This document shows positions 1 to 9,642 of a stretch of 64,000 bases of DNA, in pieces (the first letter of the stretch is position 1; every line of letters begins with the position of its first letter). The DNA comes from an uncultured Methanobrevibacter sp. (GTDB taxonomy: Archaea > Methanobacteriota > Methanobacteria > Methanobacteriales > Methanobacteriaceae), in the NCBI RefSeq assembly GCF_902764455.1, contig NZ_CACWVY010000015.1:46050-110049 (forward strand), read 5' to 3'. A program made the translations under genes and the position numbers. The notes beneath the pieces were generated by a model. It searched no databases and had not been told where the DNA came from. It was given only the letters and a program-made list of their open reading frames with translations.

Positions 1-3000
1 ACATATTATGTTTTAGACACAGTGAAATATTCATCAAACAAAAAAGGCGAATTTATAACCAAAAAAATCAATGCAAATTCACTTGAATTGATTTATGTTC
101 CAAATGAAACAGGAACTCATAAATTTGATTTCACAATCAACTCACAAAAACTGTCCTTTGAAATGAATGTTAAATACACCAGTGTATACGGCTATGACCT
201 CACAAAAACCTACGGTGATGACTCACTGTACTCCGCCGTATTCCAGGATAAAAACGGAAAATACCTTGCCAAAGGAACAAAAGTCACATTCATTGTAAAC
301 AATGCAAAGTACACAAGTACTGTCAATGATGACGGAGCTGCAATCCTTTATACAACATTTGAACCAGGCACATACACCGTAAAGGCTGTAAACAATGTAA
401 CTGGTGAATCATTCACAAATAAAATTACTGTGGCAAAAAGGAATGTGACTTATAACATCAATGACCCTTACATAATTAAGGTCAACGCTTCAGCAAACCA
501 GACTGTGACATTCAAGATTGGAAGCAAAACATTCACAGACAAAACTTCAGAGCAGGGAATAGCTTACTTCACTTTGAATGTAACTGCAGGCAATTATATG
601 GTTGAAACAACATTTGCCGGCAAAACAATCAAAGATTATATTACTGTATCAAACAGATATTCAGTCATTGATTTGGGTCTTAACGGAACATCATACGGTG
701 CATTACTGCCGATATATTCAAATGAAACATTTAAAATCATTTCCAACGGTACAATGTATTCTGTTCTTGGAAAAAATACTTACAGATATGTTATGGCAAA
801 CGGTGAAGCATTCATCATGTACAACGTCACTGTTTCAAATTCACAGGAACTTACAGAAGTCCTTAGAAAAATGGTGCGAACAGATTATAAGGTGGATGTC
901 ACAATCATAAACCTCAAGAAAAACACCTACAAAGTTACAGAAAACTTCTGGAGAGATGCTGAATGGTATTATTTAAGCCACCTTACACACGGTTCATTAA
1001 TCATTCACGGTAACGGTTCAACACTTGAGGATGACTACAAGCACAATTTCATAGGTATGGAACCGGGTTCCAACATCATGGTAGACAATCTTGAATTCAA
1101 GAAATTCTACAGAGTGTTTGCAAACAGCGGAGAAGTATACTGTGAAAACTGTACATTCACAGAAAACAATGCGAAATTCTGGGCAACAAAAACCCCAGGT
1201 TCTGTAATCTACAACAAAAACAAAGCAACATTTGAGAACTGTATATTCAATAAAAACGACAACAGCGGAGGCGGTTCAGGTAGACTTGGAGGCGTTTTAT
1301 ATGCCGATAAGAATTCCCTGACAAACTTCGTCAAATGCAGCTTCAAGACAACTGACGATGACTTTCGGGCGAAAGAAAAAAGTATGGTTGTTATTTATGA
1401 CGATAACTGGGACACATATAATCATGTCGTGGAAAACAGCTACTTTGATGATAACTCCTCCCTATCCCTCAGATCACTCTATTCTTTAAAAAACAATGCA
1501 ACCAAAAATTTCTACATAAAAAATGTAAGCGATTTAAATGTGTTAAACAAATGGATTGATGGTTTAAACAACGTAACATTATTCAATGTGACATTAAAAA
1601 AAGGAGAATATATTCTTTCTGCAGATGAAATTGACAAATATAGAGAAAGCAATGAATGGCGCGGTGCGGTAAGAGACAAAATGGTAGTAGGGCGTACTAT
1701 ATGGGATCAGGGATTTTTCGATTTAAACTCAAAACCATTAATAATAAACGGTAACGGAGCTACCATAAAACTTACCGGAAATAGCGTATCTAATGATTTT
1801 CACTTTGCATACGTTCCATACTACGGATCCCTCACATTGATAAACCTTACATTATCCGGATTCAATACAGCAATTCTGAATTACGGCATATTCACTGCAA
1901 TCAACTGCACATTCAAAGACAACACAATCCACTATAAAATTAAAAAGGGAGATTACGGTGGCGCAATAAGAAACTATGGTAATGTATACTGCTACAATTC
2001 ACTGTTCAAGAACAATGGTGCCACTGAAGGTGGTGCATACTATAGTACTGGAAAAGATGCAAACGGAGTATTTTACAACTGTGAATTTTCAGGAAACTTA
2101 ATCAAATCAAATTGGCCATGGAAAAACAATGACAAAAATGATTTTGAAATCGATGAATTGTCAGTAGTCAAATTAGTAAACTGCAAAGGATACTCCCCGT
2201 CCACAATAAAAACTAAAGACGGAGGAATATATCTTGAAAGAGAAAGCCTGAACATTAGCATATATAATACCGTTGTAGATAATATGGCTTCATTAATGAG
2301 AGTTACAAAAATCATTAACGGTAACACAAAATATGACATCATAAACATTACTATGCTTAAAGATGATTACGGTGTTATACCTAATTCAAAAAGCCTCTTT
2401 AAGGCAGATTACGGATTACTCATCATCAACGGCGGAGGTGCAAGAATATTTGTTCAAAATCCTCATGACAGCGATACAACACAGTTTTTAACCATAGCCC
2501 TCCGTGGAAATGTATATCTCAATAATCTAATTATAGAAGGATTCAATATCGCCGTTGAAAATTCAGGAAAATTGACAATAACCAACTGTGCATTCAACAA
2601 CAATAAGGTAGACTATAATGTAAAGGATGATTATGGAGGTGCAATTGTAAACAAAGGCATCCTGAATGTTTTCAATTCCACATTTAAAAACAATTATGCC
2701 AAATATGGTGGAGCTATTTACAACAAAGGAACTGCCAAAGTCATAATGTCAATCTTTTCTGACAATACAGGTTATTCATCTGTTAAAAATCTGGGCAAAA
2801 AAATTGACATCTACAATGATGACGGTTCCCTTGAAGATGTTATCATCTTCGGAAAAGATCACAGAAACTATGAGAAACATCCGATGGCTTCATGGAGAAA
2901 GGATTTGCTTCAAAGCGGTTTTCTCGCACTTACCGCAGCGGTTACTGCCGGTGCTGGATGGTACATTGCAGCAACAGCAGGTGCCCTTGCTCCATTAATC

Positions 3001-3291
3001 TCAATGGGAGTTAATGCAGCCATAGGAGGTATTTTGGGCGGAGCTTATGGTGCAATATATGCAAATGACCATCATGACTACAGCAATTTCTGGAGTGATG
3101 TATTGAAAGGTGTCGGAAGCGGACTTCAATTTTCACCATTCGGTGGTGCAATCCAGGGTATTGCAAAAGGAGGTGCCATGAAAGTGGCAGTAGTTCAGTT
3201 ATTTGGAAAAACAGCTTCTCAAATTGATAAAAAAGCAATATCCACACTGGAAAACTACAAAAAACAGAATAAAATCATATACTTTACTTAA
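1..3291 (+). CDS. Adhesin-like surface protein, 3' part (partial at left edge)
   Basis: The reading frame is open from the first base, so the start lies outside the window; 1096 codons are visible. The N-terminal part holds two or three Ig-like repeats (pattern G-x-A-x-L/F-x-T ... G-x-Y-x-V around residues 60-215). The middle, about residues 270-960, is a parallel beta-helix with repeated strands such as GKLTITNCAFNNN and GGAIYNKG. The last 120 residues are different: a Gly/Ala-rich hydrophobic stretch (about 985-1030, with glycines spaced as in a glycine zipper), then a short charged tail. No cell-wall binding repeat is seen, so this hydrophobic end could be the anchor. The family is known for methanogen surface adhesins; binding target unknown. 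Function as adhesin is inference. Confidence 0.85.
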   Translation, partial: TYYVLDTVKYSSNKKGEFITKKINANSLELIYVPNETGTHKFDFTINSQKLSFEMNVKYTSVYGYDLTKTYGDDSLYSAVFQDKNGKYLAKGTKVTFIVNNAKYTSTVNDDGAAILYTTFEPGTYTVKAVNNVTGESFTNKITVAKRNVTYNINDPYIIKVNASANQTVTFKIGSKTFTDKTSEQGIAYFTLNVTAGNYMVETTFAGKTIKDYITVSNRYSVIDLGLNGTSYGALLPIYSNETFKIISNGTMYSVLGKNTYRYVMANGEAFIMYNVTVSNSQELTEVLRKMVRTDYKVDVTIINLKKNTYKVTENFWRDAEWYYLSHLTHGSLIIHGNGSTLEDDYKHNFIGMEPGSNIMVDNLEFKKFYRVFANSGEVYCENCTFTENNAKFWATKTPGSVIYNKNKATFENCIFNKNDNSGGGSGRLGGVLYADKNSLTNFVKCSFKTTDDDFRAKEKSMVVIYDDNWDTYNHVVENSYFDDNSSLSLRSLYSLKNNATKNFYIKNVSDLNVLNKWIDGLNNVTLFNVTLKKGEYILSADEIDKYRESNEWRGAVRDKMVVGRTIWDQGFFDLNSKPLIINGNGATIKLTGNSVSNDFHFAYVPYYGSLTLINLTLSGFNTAILNYGIFTAINCTFKDNTIHYKIKKGDYGGAIRNYGNVYCYNSLFKNNGATEGGAYYSTGKDANGVFYNCEFSGNLIKSNWPWKNNDKNDFEIDELSVVKLVNCKGYSPSTIKTKDGGIYLERESLNISIYNTVVDNMASLMRVTKIINGNTKYDIINITMLKDDYGVIPNSKSLFKADYGLLIINGGGARIFVQNPHDSDTTQFLTIALRGNVYLNNLIIEGFNIAVENSGKLTITNCAFNNNKVDYNVKDDYGGAIVNKGILNVFNSTFKNNYAKYGGAIYNKGTAKVIMSIFSDNTGYSSVKNLGKKIDIYNDDGSLEDVIIFGKDHRNYEKHPMASWRKDLLQSGFLALTAAVTAGAGWYIAATAGALAPLISMGVNAAIGGILGGAYGAIYANDHHDYSNFWSDVLKGVGSGLQFSPFGGAIQGIAKGGAMKVAVVQLFGKTASQIDKKAISTLENYKKQNKIIYFT

Positions 3292-3340
3292 ATACCCTTT
3301 TAAACAACTACCAAAAAGAAAGTAAACTTGTATACATCTA

Positions 3341-3380
3341 GATGAGATTCCTCGCATTGCGAGGTTTTCATCACTTTTTT
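3341..3380 (+). terminator. Hairpin plus T tract after adhesin gene
   Basis: A 6-bp GC-rich stem (CCTCGC / GCGAGG, loop ATT at 3356-3358) is extended by near-complementary arms GATGAGATT and TTTTCATC, then followed by a run of seven T. It lies 50 bases after the stop codon and fits a transcription terminator. Confidence 0.6.
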
Positions 3381-3518
3381 TAATTTTTAATTTAAAACAT
3401 CACAAAAATCTAAACCTTTTTCATAATGACAATCCGTCTTTTAAAAATTTTAAATACTATTAAAAATATAAATATATCTTGATAATTCATTCTTATTGAA
3501 ATTAATTATGGTGATTTT

Positions 3519-4697
3519 ATGACTGATAAAGTACTTTTAGCATTCAGCGGTGGGCTAGACACCTCCGTTTGTGTTAAATTATTAGAAGAAAAATACAATG
3601 TAGAAGTTATTACCGCATGTGTAGATGTAGGACAAGGCGAAGAAGAAATGATACAAGCAAAAGAAAGTGCAGCTAAAATTGGGGGATTAAAACACTACAA
3701 TATAGATGCTAAAGAGGAATTTGCAAACGAATACATCGCACGTGGAATTAAAGCAAATGCAGAATACGAAGGATATCCGTTAAGTACTGCTTTTGCAAGG
3801 CCATTAATTGCTCAAAAACTTGTAGAATTAGCTGAAAAAGAAGGAGCAACTGCAATTGCACATGGTTGTACCGGAAAAGGAAACGACCAGTTCAGATTTG
3901 AAGCAATTATTCTTGCAATGTCCGATTTGGATATCATTGCACCAATCAGGGAAATGAACTTAACAAGAACTGAAGAAAAAGCATATGCAGAATCCAAAGG
4001 AATCGAGTTAACTTATGATAAAATTTACAGTATCGATGAAAACCTCTGGGGAAGAGCAATTGAAGGGGATGTCCTAGAAGACCCTGCAAATGAACCTCCA
4101 GAAGATATCTATGAATGGACTGCTTCATGGGAAGATGCTAAAGACGAACCTGAAAAAGTATCTATTGAATTTGAAGAAGGTGTTCCAGTAGCTATTAACG
4201 GCGAAATGATGCCCTTACTCGATATCATCATCAAATCAAATGAAATTGCAGGAGCCCATGGAATCGGCAGAGTAGACACTATTGAAAACAGAATGATTGG
4301 TATTAAAAGTAGGGAAATCTACGAAACCCCTGGTGCAAAATTATTGATTGCAGCTCACCAAGCATTAGAAGAACTGGTTTTAACCACTGATGAGTTAAGA
4401 TTTGCCGAATACATGTCCGGACTCTATGCAGACCTTGTATACAGAGCACTCTGGCAAGAACCTTTAAGAGATGACCTTGACCAAGCAATCGACAATATGC
4501 AAGAAAGAGTAAGTGGAGAAGTTGTAATGAAACTATTTAAAGGTTCAATCCAGCCAATTTCCAGAAAATCTCCATTTAGCTTACACAGCATAGAACAAAT
4601 TACATTTGAAGACAAAGAAACTGACCAAAGAGACGTTGAAGGTATGATTAGATACCACGGTCTTCAAGCTGCAAATTATCAAAAATTAAACAGATAG
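3519..4697 (+). CDS. argG: Argininosuccinate synthase
   Basis: Catalyses ATP-dependent joining of citrulline and aspartate to argininosuccinate, the next-to-last step of arginine synthesis, in the cytosol. The 392-residue length is normal for the family. The N-terminal pyrophosphatase-type P-loop AFSGGLDTS is at residues 8-16, and the [10 protein letters not shown] motif follows at about 114-123. The ATG at 3519 is preceded by GGTGAT with a 3-base gap, a spacing repeated at other genes here. An AT-rich TATA-like element lies near 3470. The gene stands alone and ends in a strong hairpin terminator that runs into the 3' end of the convergent helicase gene. Confidence 0.97.
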   Translation: MTDKVLLAFSGGLDTSVCVKLLEEKYNVEVITACVDVGQGEEEMIQAKESAAKIGGLKHYNIDAKEEFANEYIARGIKANAEYEGYPLSTAFARPLIAQKLVELAEKEGATAIAHGCTGKGNDQFRFEAIILAMSDLDIIAPIREMNLTRTEEKAYAESKGIELTYDKIYSIDENLWGRAIEGDVLEDPANEPPEDIYEWTASWEDAKDEPEKVSIEFEEGVPVAINGEMMPLLDIIIKSNEIAGAHGIGRVDTIENRMIGIKSREIYETPGAKLLIAAHQALEELVLTTDELRFAEYMSGLYADLVYRALWQEPLRDDLDQAIDNMQERVSGEVVMKLFKGSIQPISRKSPFSLHSIEQITFEDKETDQRDVEGMIRYHGLQAANYQKLNR

Positions 4698-4728
4698 CTT
4701 TACTGCTATCATTTTTTCTTCTTTTTTT
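4693..4728 (+). terminator. argG terminator, overlapping the convergent helicase gene
   Basis: Perfect 6-bp stem GATAGC / GCTATC with a TTTACT loop (4693-4710), followed by a T-rich tract to 4728. The stem includes the argG stop codon (4695-4697). The T tract is read on the other strand as the lysine run that ends the helicase. Confidence 0.75.
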
Positions 4729-6358
4729 GTACCGCTTCAATGAAATATTCATTGAAAAAACCCCGATTATATTCAAACAACTGTTTAAAACTGGAATCTA
4801 TAATATACATCACACAGTAATCGTCAATGTCACGAATTCCCCTACCATAAGCCTGCATTAAAGCCATCACAGCCTGATAATAAAACCATTTTGGATCCAA
4901 ATCCTTTCTGTATTTTACCTGTTCGTTTAATTGAGGATAAGGCATTTTAAATACAATCTGGAACCTGCATAAATCCCCCTTGAAATCAACACCATCTTTA
5001 ATTGATGCCCCTATAAGAACAATAGCTTCACGGGACTCTGTAAATTCCTTCAAAATACGGTTCCTGTCTTCACCGCCAACAAACATGAAATTGTATCCCT
5101 TTAAATTTTCCATAATCCAAAATGCCTGTTCATTGCTTGAAGTGTGGATAACTCCTTTTTCATTTTTATGCAAGTCCAATAACTCTTTTATTTTACCTAA
5201 TGCCCTTTTATTTTGCCATCTTGGCCTTCCATTTAGAGAACCACTCAATTTACCTGCAAAATCAATATAAATAGGTCTCTTATCAACATCAAAAGGACTT
5301 TTTTCATAGATATAATATGTTTCATCAGGGTTTATATCGTTCCACTCGCAAAATTTTTCCTTGCTTCCCAGTGTCCCCGTTAAGAATATACAGACATTTC
5401 CCAAATCAAGCAACTTTTGGGTATCGTCCAATACTGAATATGGTTTGAATTCCGCTGCAATATCCATTTTATTATCAATAATAGTTGTTTTGTTGGGAAG
5501 ATCAATTATATAATCATTGGCTTCAAGACCCATGCTGATTGATGCAAAGGATTTCATGTCCTGTTCAAGATTTTGCTTTTCAACATAATCAAAATTGGAA
5601 AATTTAGAAGGATTGTTTTCAAATTCATCCAAGGATACCTGAACGGATTTATTGGCATCACCCTCAATCTTTTTAATCCTTTTCTTGCATTCCCCAATCA
5701 AATCATCACATAATCTTATCCAGTAACTTGAATCCTTTTTTAACTTGTTAATAGAACTTGTGGCATGCATTATAGGTTCAAAAATATCAATACCAAACTT
5801 TGTGGAAATATATTCACGGTTAAGCTCACAAGAGGACAGCATTAACATCTTGCGTTCAAGATTATGGGCCTCATCCAAAATCAGCAGTTCCCTCGGATCA
5901 AAAAGATGATTTCCAACACCTGCATAATAAAAATAATCATAATTGGTTATTACATTTTTGGCATTCAGAGCCTTCTTAAAGGCAAGATTATACTCACAGT
6001 TGCCGCATTTCTGCAGCTTATATTCCGCCTTAATGCAAAAATCGCAGCTGCCCTTATAATTGCACCTGTAATTTCCACGACCTTTGATTTCGACAAGCAT
6101 ATCTCCGAAATCATCCAGATATTGCTCCTGAAGCTGTTTTGTCATTGTTAAAATGTAGGAATCCTCATACATATTGGCAAGTGTCGTAGCGATAGCGGAT
6201 TTTCCAATACCTGTTCCCGCTTCGAGAATAATATTTTTATAGCCTTCACCAATAGCCCAGTTAATCTTATTTATAAGCTTGATTTGGCTGTTTCTAGGAT
6301 AATGGCCTTTAAGCGACCAGTTAACCATCCAATCGAGATTTGAATTATTGTTTTCCAA
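4709..6358 (-). CDS. DinG/XPD-family ATP-dependent DNA helicase
   Basis: Superfamily 2 helicase of the Rad3/XPD/DinG group, acting in DNA repair or R-loop/structure unwinding. Walker A EAGTGIGKS is at residues 46-54 and the DEAH box at 162-165 (LLILDEAHN). Between them lie cysteines 99, 105, 108, 118 and 121; four of these would bind the 4Fe-4S cluster typical of the family. Motif VI near the C-terminus reads QAYGRGIRD, close to the usual QaiGR.iR. At 549 residues it is shorter than bacterial DinG. The C-terminus is a lysine run created by the argG terminator tract on the opposite strand. It is divergent from the sirtuin gene with 84 bases between them. The exact subfamily is not resolved. 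Confidence 0.9.
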   Translation of the reverse strand: MENNNSNLDWMVNWSLKGHYPRNSQIKLINKINWAIGEGYKNIILEAGTGIGKSAIATTLANMYEDSYILTMTKQLQEQYLDDFGDMLVEIKGRGNYRCNYKGSCDFCIKAEYKLQKCGNCEYNLAFKKALNAKNVITNYDYFYYAGVGNHLFDPRELLILDEAHNLERKMLMLSSCELNREYISTKFGIDIFEPIMHATSSINKLKKDSSYWIRLCDDLIGECKKRIKKIEGDANKSVQVSLDEFENNPSKFSNFDYVEKQNLEQDMKSFASISMGLEANDYIIDLPNKTTIIDNKMDIAAEFKPYSVLDDTQKLLDLGNVCIFLTGTLGSKEKFCEWNDINPDETYYIYEKSPFDVDKRPIYIDFAGKLSGSLNGRPRWQNKRALGKIKELLDLHKNEKGVIHTSSNEQAFWIMENLKGYNFMFVGGEDRNRILKEFTESREAIVLIGASIKDGVDFKGDLCRFQIVFKMPYPQLNEQVKYRKDLDPKWFYYQAVMALMQAYGRGIRDIDDYCVMYIIDSSFKQLFEYNRGFFNEYFIEAVQKKKKK

Positions 6359-6442
6359 TTAAATCCCCACAATTTTAATAACAACTTTATAATAAATATA
6401 TGTTGGATAATTATATTTAAAAGTTTACACATATCTTTAAAT

Positions 6443-7168
6443 ATGTCTAAAATTACTCAATTACAAGAAATTATTGATTCCTCAGATAATATTGTGTTTT
6501 TTGGAGGAGCGGGCGTTTCTACAGAAAGTGGAATACCAGATTTCAGATCTGAAAGCGGAATATTTAAAAGCCTTGAAAAATATGGTGACACACCTGAAAA
6601 TCTTGTCTCACACAGTTATTATTTAGACCACACCGAAGAGTTTTTCAGCTATTATAAGGAAAATCTAGTTTTCAGAAATGCGAATCCGAATCCTGCCCAC
6701 ATCACTCTTGCCAAATTGGAGGAATGCGGAAAATTAAAAGCAGTTATTACACAAAATATCGACGGACTTCATCAAAAGGCAGGAAGCAAAAACGTTTTGG
6801 AACTGCACGGAAGCATCCACAGAAATTATTGTCAAATCTGCAATAAGGAATATGACCTGGATTATATCCTGGAAAGCAACGGAATTCCAAAATGTGAATG
6901 CGGAGGAATCGTAAAGCCGGATGTTGTCCTGTATGAAGAACCTTTAAACAATGCAGTATTAAGTTTTGCAATCGATTACATTTCTAATGCAGAAACATTA
7001 ATTATCGGAGGAACTTCCCTAGTTGTATATCCTGCTGCCGGATTAATAAATTACTTTAACGGCAAAAATTTGGTTTTGATTAACAAAAGTGAAACACAAT
7101 ACGACAGTCTTGCAAATTTAGTCATTAACGATGCTATCGGGGAGACTTTGAGCCAAATCAAAATCTAA
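6443..7168 (+). CDS. Sirtuin, NAD-dependent protein deacylase (Sir2 family)
   Basis: Removes acyl groups from lysines using NAD+. Motifs are complete: GAGVSTESGIPDFRS at residues 22-36 and TQNIDGLH at 103-110 for NAD binding, catalytic His122 in ELHGS, and the zinc cysteines 130, 133, 151 and 153. The 241-residue length fits bacterial/archaeal CobB-type sirtuins. A TATA-like element (ATTATATTTAAAA) lies about 25-30 bases before the ATG and no ribosome site is seen, so the mRNA is probably leaderless. The 3' end overlaps the convergent sfsA gene by 51 bases. In archaea such enzymes deacetylate chromatin proteins or acetyl-CoA synthetase; the substrate here is unknown. Confidence 0.95.
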   Translation: MSKITQLQEIIDSSDNIVFFGGAGVSTESGIPDFRSESGIFKSLEKYGDTPENLVSHSYYLDHTEEFFSYYKENLVFRNANPNPAHITLAKLEECGKLKAVITQNIDGLHQKAGSKNVLELHGSIHRNYCQICNKEYDLDYILESNGIPKCECGGIVKPDVVLYEEPLNNAVLSFAIDYISNAETLIIGGTSLVVYPAAGLINYFNGKNLVLINKSETQYDSLANLVINDAIGETLSQIKI

Positions 7169-7861
7169 GGACTCGGGAATCAAATCGATTCCATCCAAAC
7201 GATTATCACATCTGTAAACAAGGATTTCCACACCTGCATCAAATGCTTCGTTTAAAGTTTTAGAGAAATTAGGGTCGTTTTCCCAATTGGGTCTGAAAAA
7301 TTTTCCTGCAGGGTGCTGAATCAGGAAAAACACACAGCATCTGTTTCTCTCTTTTTTAAGCTTGATTAGTTCTTTTAGATGTTTTGCGCCTCTTTCTGTT
7401 GGAGCATCCGGAAATCTTGCTTCATCACCAACTATTAATGTAACGCCCTTTACTTCAACATAACATGAGTCTGTCAAAAAATTCATACCACAACAATCAT
7501 CTTCATGATTAGCCAAGTATATATCTATCCTTGAATTATCAACAGTTTTTTCCCTTTGATGATAAGAATAGCCAGAAAGTTCTTTTATTTTGCCATTTAC
7601 AATTGCATCATATACAATGCTATTAGCTTGCTGAGAGTAAAGTGATACCAGCTCACCCCTGTTCTCAACAAAATGAAGTGAAAATTTGGTTTTGCGGTTC
7701 GGATTATCGGAAGGTTTTAGCCATACAGTTGCGTTTTCAACCAGAAGCTCTTTGCACCGGCCGGTATTTGGAACATGGGCAATTTCAAGATTGCCTTCAA
7801 CTTCGACCTCTGCAATAAACCTGTTTGGACGATTTTTAAAGATTCCCTTAACATAATCCAT
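7118..7861 (-). CDS. sfsA: SfsA family protein (sugar fermentation stimulation protein homologue)
   Basis: The 247-residue product matches the SfsA family along its length: the N-terminal OB-like region with NRFIAEVEV and HVPNTGRCKEL (about residues 13-38), and a nuclease-like core with YVEVKGVTL and FPDAPTERG around residues 133-157. SfsA was named for an effect on maltose genes in E. coli; its nuclease-type fold is known but the biochemical role is not settled. The start codon lies inside the end of the upstream NAD(P)HX repair gene (14-base overlap), suggesting coupled translation. The 3' end overlaps the convergent sirtuin gene by 51 bases. Confidence 0.93.
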   Translation of the reverse strand: MDYVKGIFKNRPNRFIAEVEVEGNLEIAHVPNTGRCKELLVENATVWLKPSDNPNRKTKFSLHFVENRGELVSLYSQQANSIVYDAIVNGKIKELSGYSYHQREKTVDNSRIDIYLANHEDDCCGMNFLTDSCYVEVKGVTLIVGDEARFPDAPTERGAKHLKELIKLKKERNRCCVFFLIQHPAGKFFRPNWENDPNFSKTLNEAFDAGVEILVYRCDNRLDGIDLIPESLDFDLAQSLPDSIVND

Positions 7862-9389
7862 TTTTAATCACACTGCCAATGTGGGATACCAGATCCGTTG
7901 CTGAAAATCCATTTCCTTTCTCTTCAAATGCAGCATCACCTGCAAGACCATTAACAAATACTCCAAGACATGCACAGTCAAAAGAATCCATATCCTGTGT
8001 TAGTAAACTTGCACAGATTCCAGCCAGTGCGTCGCCAGTTCCACCAACAGTCATTCCTGCATTTCCGCTTTTGTTGATTCTGAATCTGGTACCTGATAAA
8101 ATTAAATCATACTTTCCTTTAACAATAACTGTGGCTTTAATTTTGCGGGCAATCTGCTGAAAACCAGTAATGTTTTCATCGACCTTTTCAAAGTCATATG
8201 AATCAATATCCAATTTCACATCACTGCCTACATTGAAAAGTGATCTGAATTCAAAAATATGAGGAGTCAATATGATATCATCCCTGTTTTTAATTAAAGA
8301 TAATTCAACCTGTTTTAAAGCATCAGCATCCAGTACCAATGGTTTTTTAATTTTTGCAGCCAGCACATTAAATAATTTTGATGTTTCCTCATCAATTCCA
8401 GCTCCAGGTCCAATTAATACTGCATCAACTTTTTGTGCCAATTCAAGAATCTCATCGAGATGTGTTAAAGATAATTTATCGCCTTCAAGAGATTTGACAA
8501 TTAAATCAGGAGAGGTAGATTTAATGGCACGAGCGGCATCACATGGAGATGCAACATAAACCAAATCGGCGCCAGCACCTATAGCAGCCATCCCTGCAAT
8601 AGCCGGAGCACCTGCATAATCATTATTTCCACCAACTATTAATAAACTACCATTATTTCCCTTATGAGAATTAGGATTTCTATTTTTAAGTCTTAAAAAG
8701 TCCCCATAATTAACAAAATATTCCGCTTCAAATGGAATTCCAATATCAGTTGTAACAAGACCGCCAACAACTTCTTCATCAGCCTGGCGAACTCCAGTTT
8801 TAATTTTATGAAAACTTATTGTATAATCCGGCACAACGGCCAAATCATCAACACTGCCTGTAAGAGGATCCATTCCTGAAGGAACATCCACACTTATCTT
8901 AATCCCCTTGGAATCGTTTATAATCTCGATTGCTCTTCTGATATTTGTCTGGAGTTTCCCATTAATTCCAGTTCCTAAAAGACCATCCACAATAATATAC
9001 TCGCCTTTTTTACTTTGAGCAACCTCACAGGCATTAATGTCCTCCAATGTTTTTAAATTAAATATTTTTAAGCGGGACAAACGAGGTTTCATATTTTGCA
9101 ATATTTCAAAATTAATCCTTGCCTGATCTGAGTGAATATTATCCTTTAACATATAGATATCCACATCATAACCTCTGTTCAGCAAATATCTTGCCGCAAC
9201 AAAACCGTCCCCGCCATTTCCACCGGAACCTGTAAAAATTACAACTTTAACAGGTTTTGAAAATGTATAAACGGCAATTTTACCTACTTCTTCAGCCAGA
9301 GATTTTCCGGCAGATTCCATTAAACATAATCTAGACAATCCTAAATATTCACAGTTATAATCCGTTACCATCATATCAATGGGTTTCAT
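7848..9389 (-). CDS. nnr: Bifunctional NAD(P)H-hydrate epimerase / ADP-dependent dehydratase
   Basis: Repairs damaged, hydrated NADH and NADPH. The N-terminal epimerase half (YjeF_N, to about residue 210) has GSGGNGGDGFVAARYL; the C-terminal dehydratase half (ribokinase-like, from about 225) has NNGSLLIVGGNNDYAG, a GPGAG turn, VLDADAL and the NAGMTVGGTGDALAGI signature. I prefer the ATG at 9389, which follows GTGGGA by a few bases; an in-frame GTG at 9401 would add four residues. The gene overlaps sfsA by 14 bases. Both halves look intact. A housekeeping metabolite-repair enzyme; no unusual feature seen. Confidence 0.95.
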   Translation of the reverse strand: MKPIDMMVTDYNCEYLGLSRLCLMESAGKSLAEEVGKIAVYTFSKPVKVVIFTGSGGNGGDGFVAARYLLNRGYDVDIYMLKDNIHSDQARINFEILQNMKPRLSRLKIFNLKTLEDINACEVAQSKKGEYIIVDGLLGTGINGKLQTNIRRAIEIINDSKGIKISVDVPSGMDPLTGSVDDLAVVPDYTISFHKIKTGVRQADEEVVGGLVTTDIGIPFEAEYFVNYGDFLRLKNRNPNSHKGNNGSLLIVGGNNDYAGAPAIAGMAAIGAGADLVYVASPCDAARAIKSTSPDLIVKSLEGDKLSLTHLDEILELAQKVDAVLIGPGAGIDEETSKLFNVLAAKIKKPLVLDADALKQVELSLIKNRDDIILTPHIFEFRSLFNVGSDVKLDIDSYDFEKVDENITGFQQIARKIKATVIVKGKYDLILSGTRFRINKSGNAGMTVGGTGDALAGICASLLTQDMDSFDCACLGVFVNGLAGDAAFEEKGNGFSATDLVSHIGSVIKNGLC

Positions 9390-9642
9390 AATATCCCACA
9401 CTTTTACTCTTTACAACAATATTTGTTGATACTAACTAAAAAAGAATATGATAATGACGATTTGATGCGATAAGAATTAATATTCACAATGTAAAAATAT
9501 TCTTATTTTCATATTTTTGAAATAATATACATTCCAAATAATAGTTTGAACCTTTAAAAATAGTAATACTTATATTAAATTATAAATAAAAGTAAAGATA
9601 TCTCGTAATGAGTTTAAAATTAATCAAAAAAAGGTGAATTAA

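Noticed and set aside
3341..3372. Hairpin considered as a CRISPR repeat or attachment site
   Set aside because: Only one copy in the window, directly after a stop codon and followed by a T tract; a terminator explains it.
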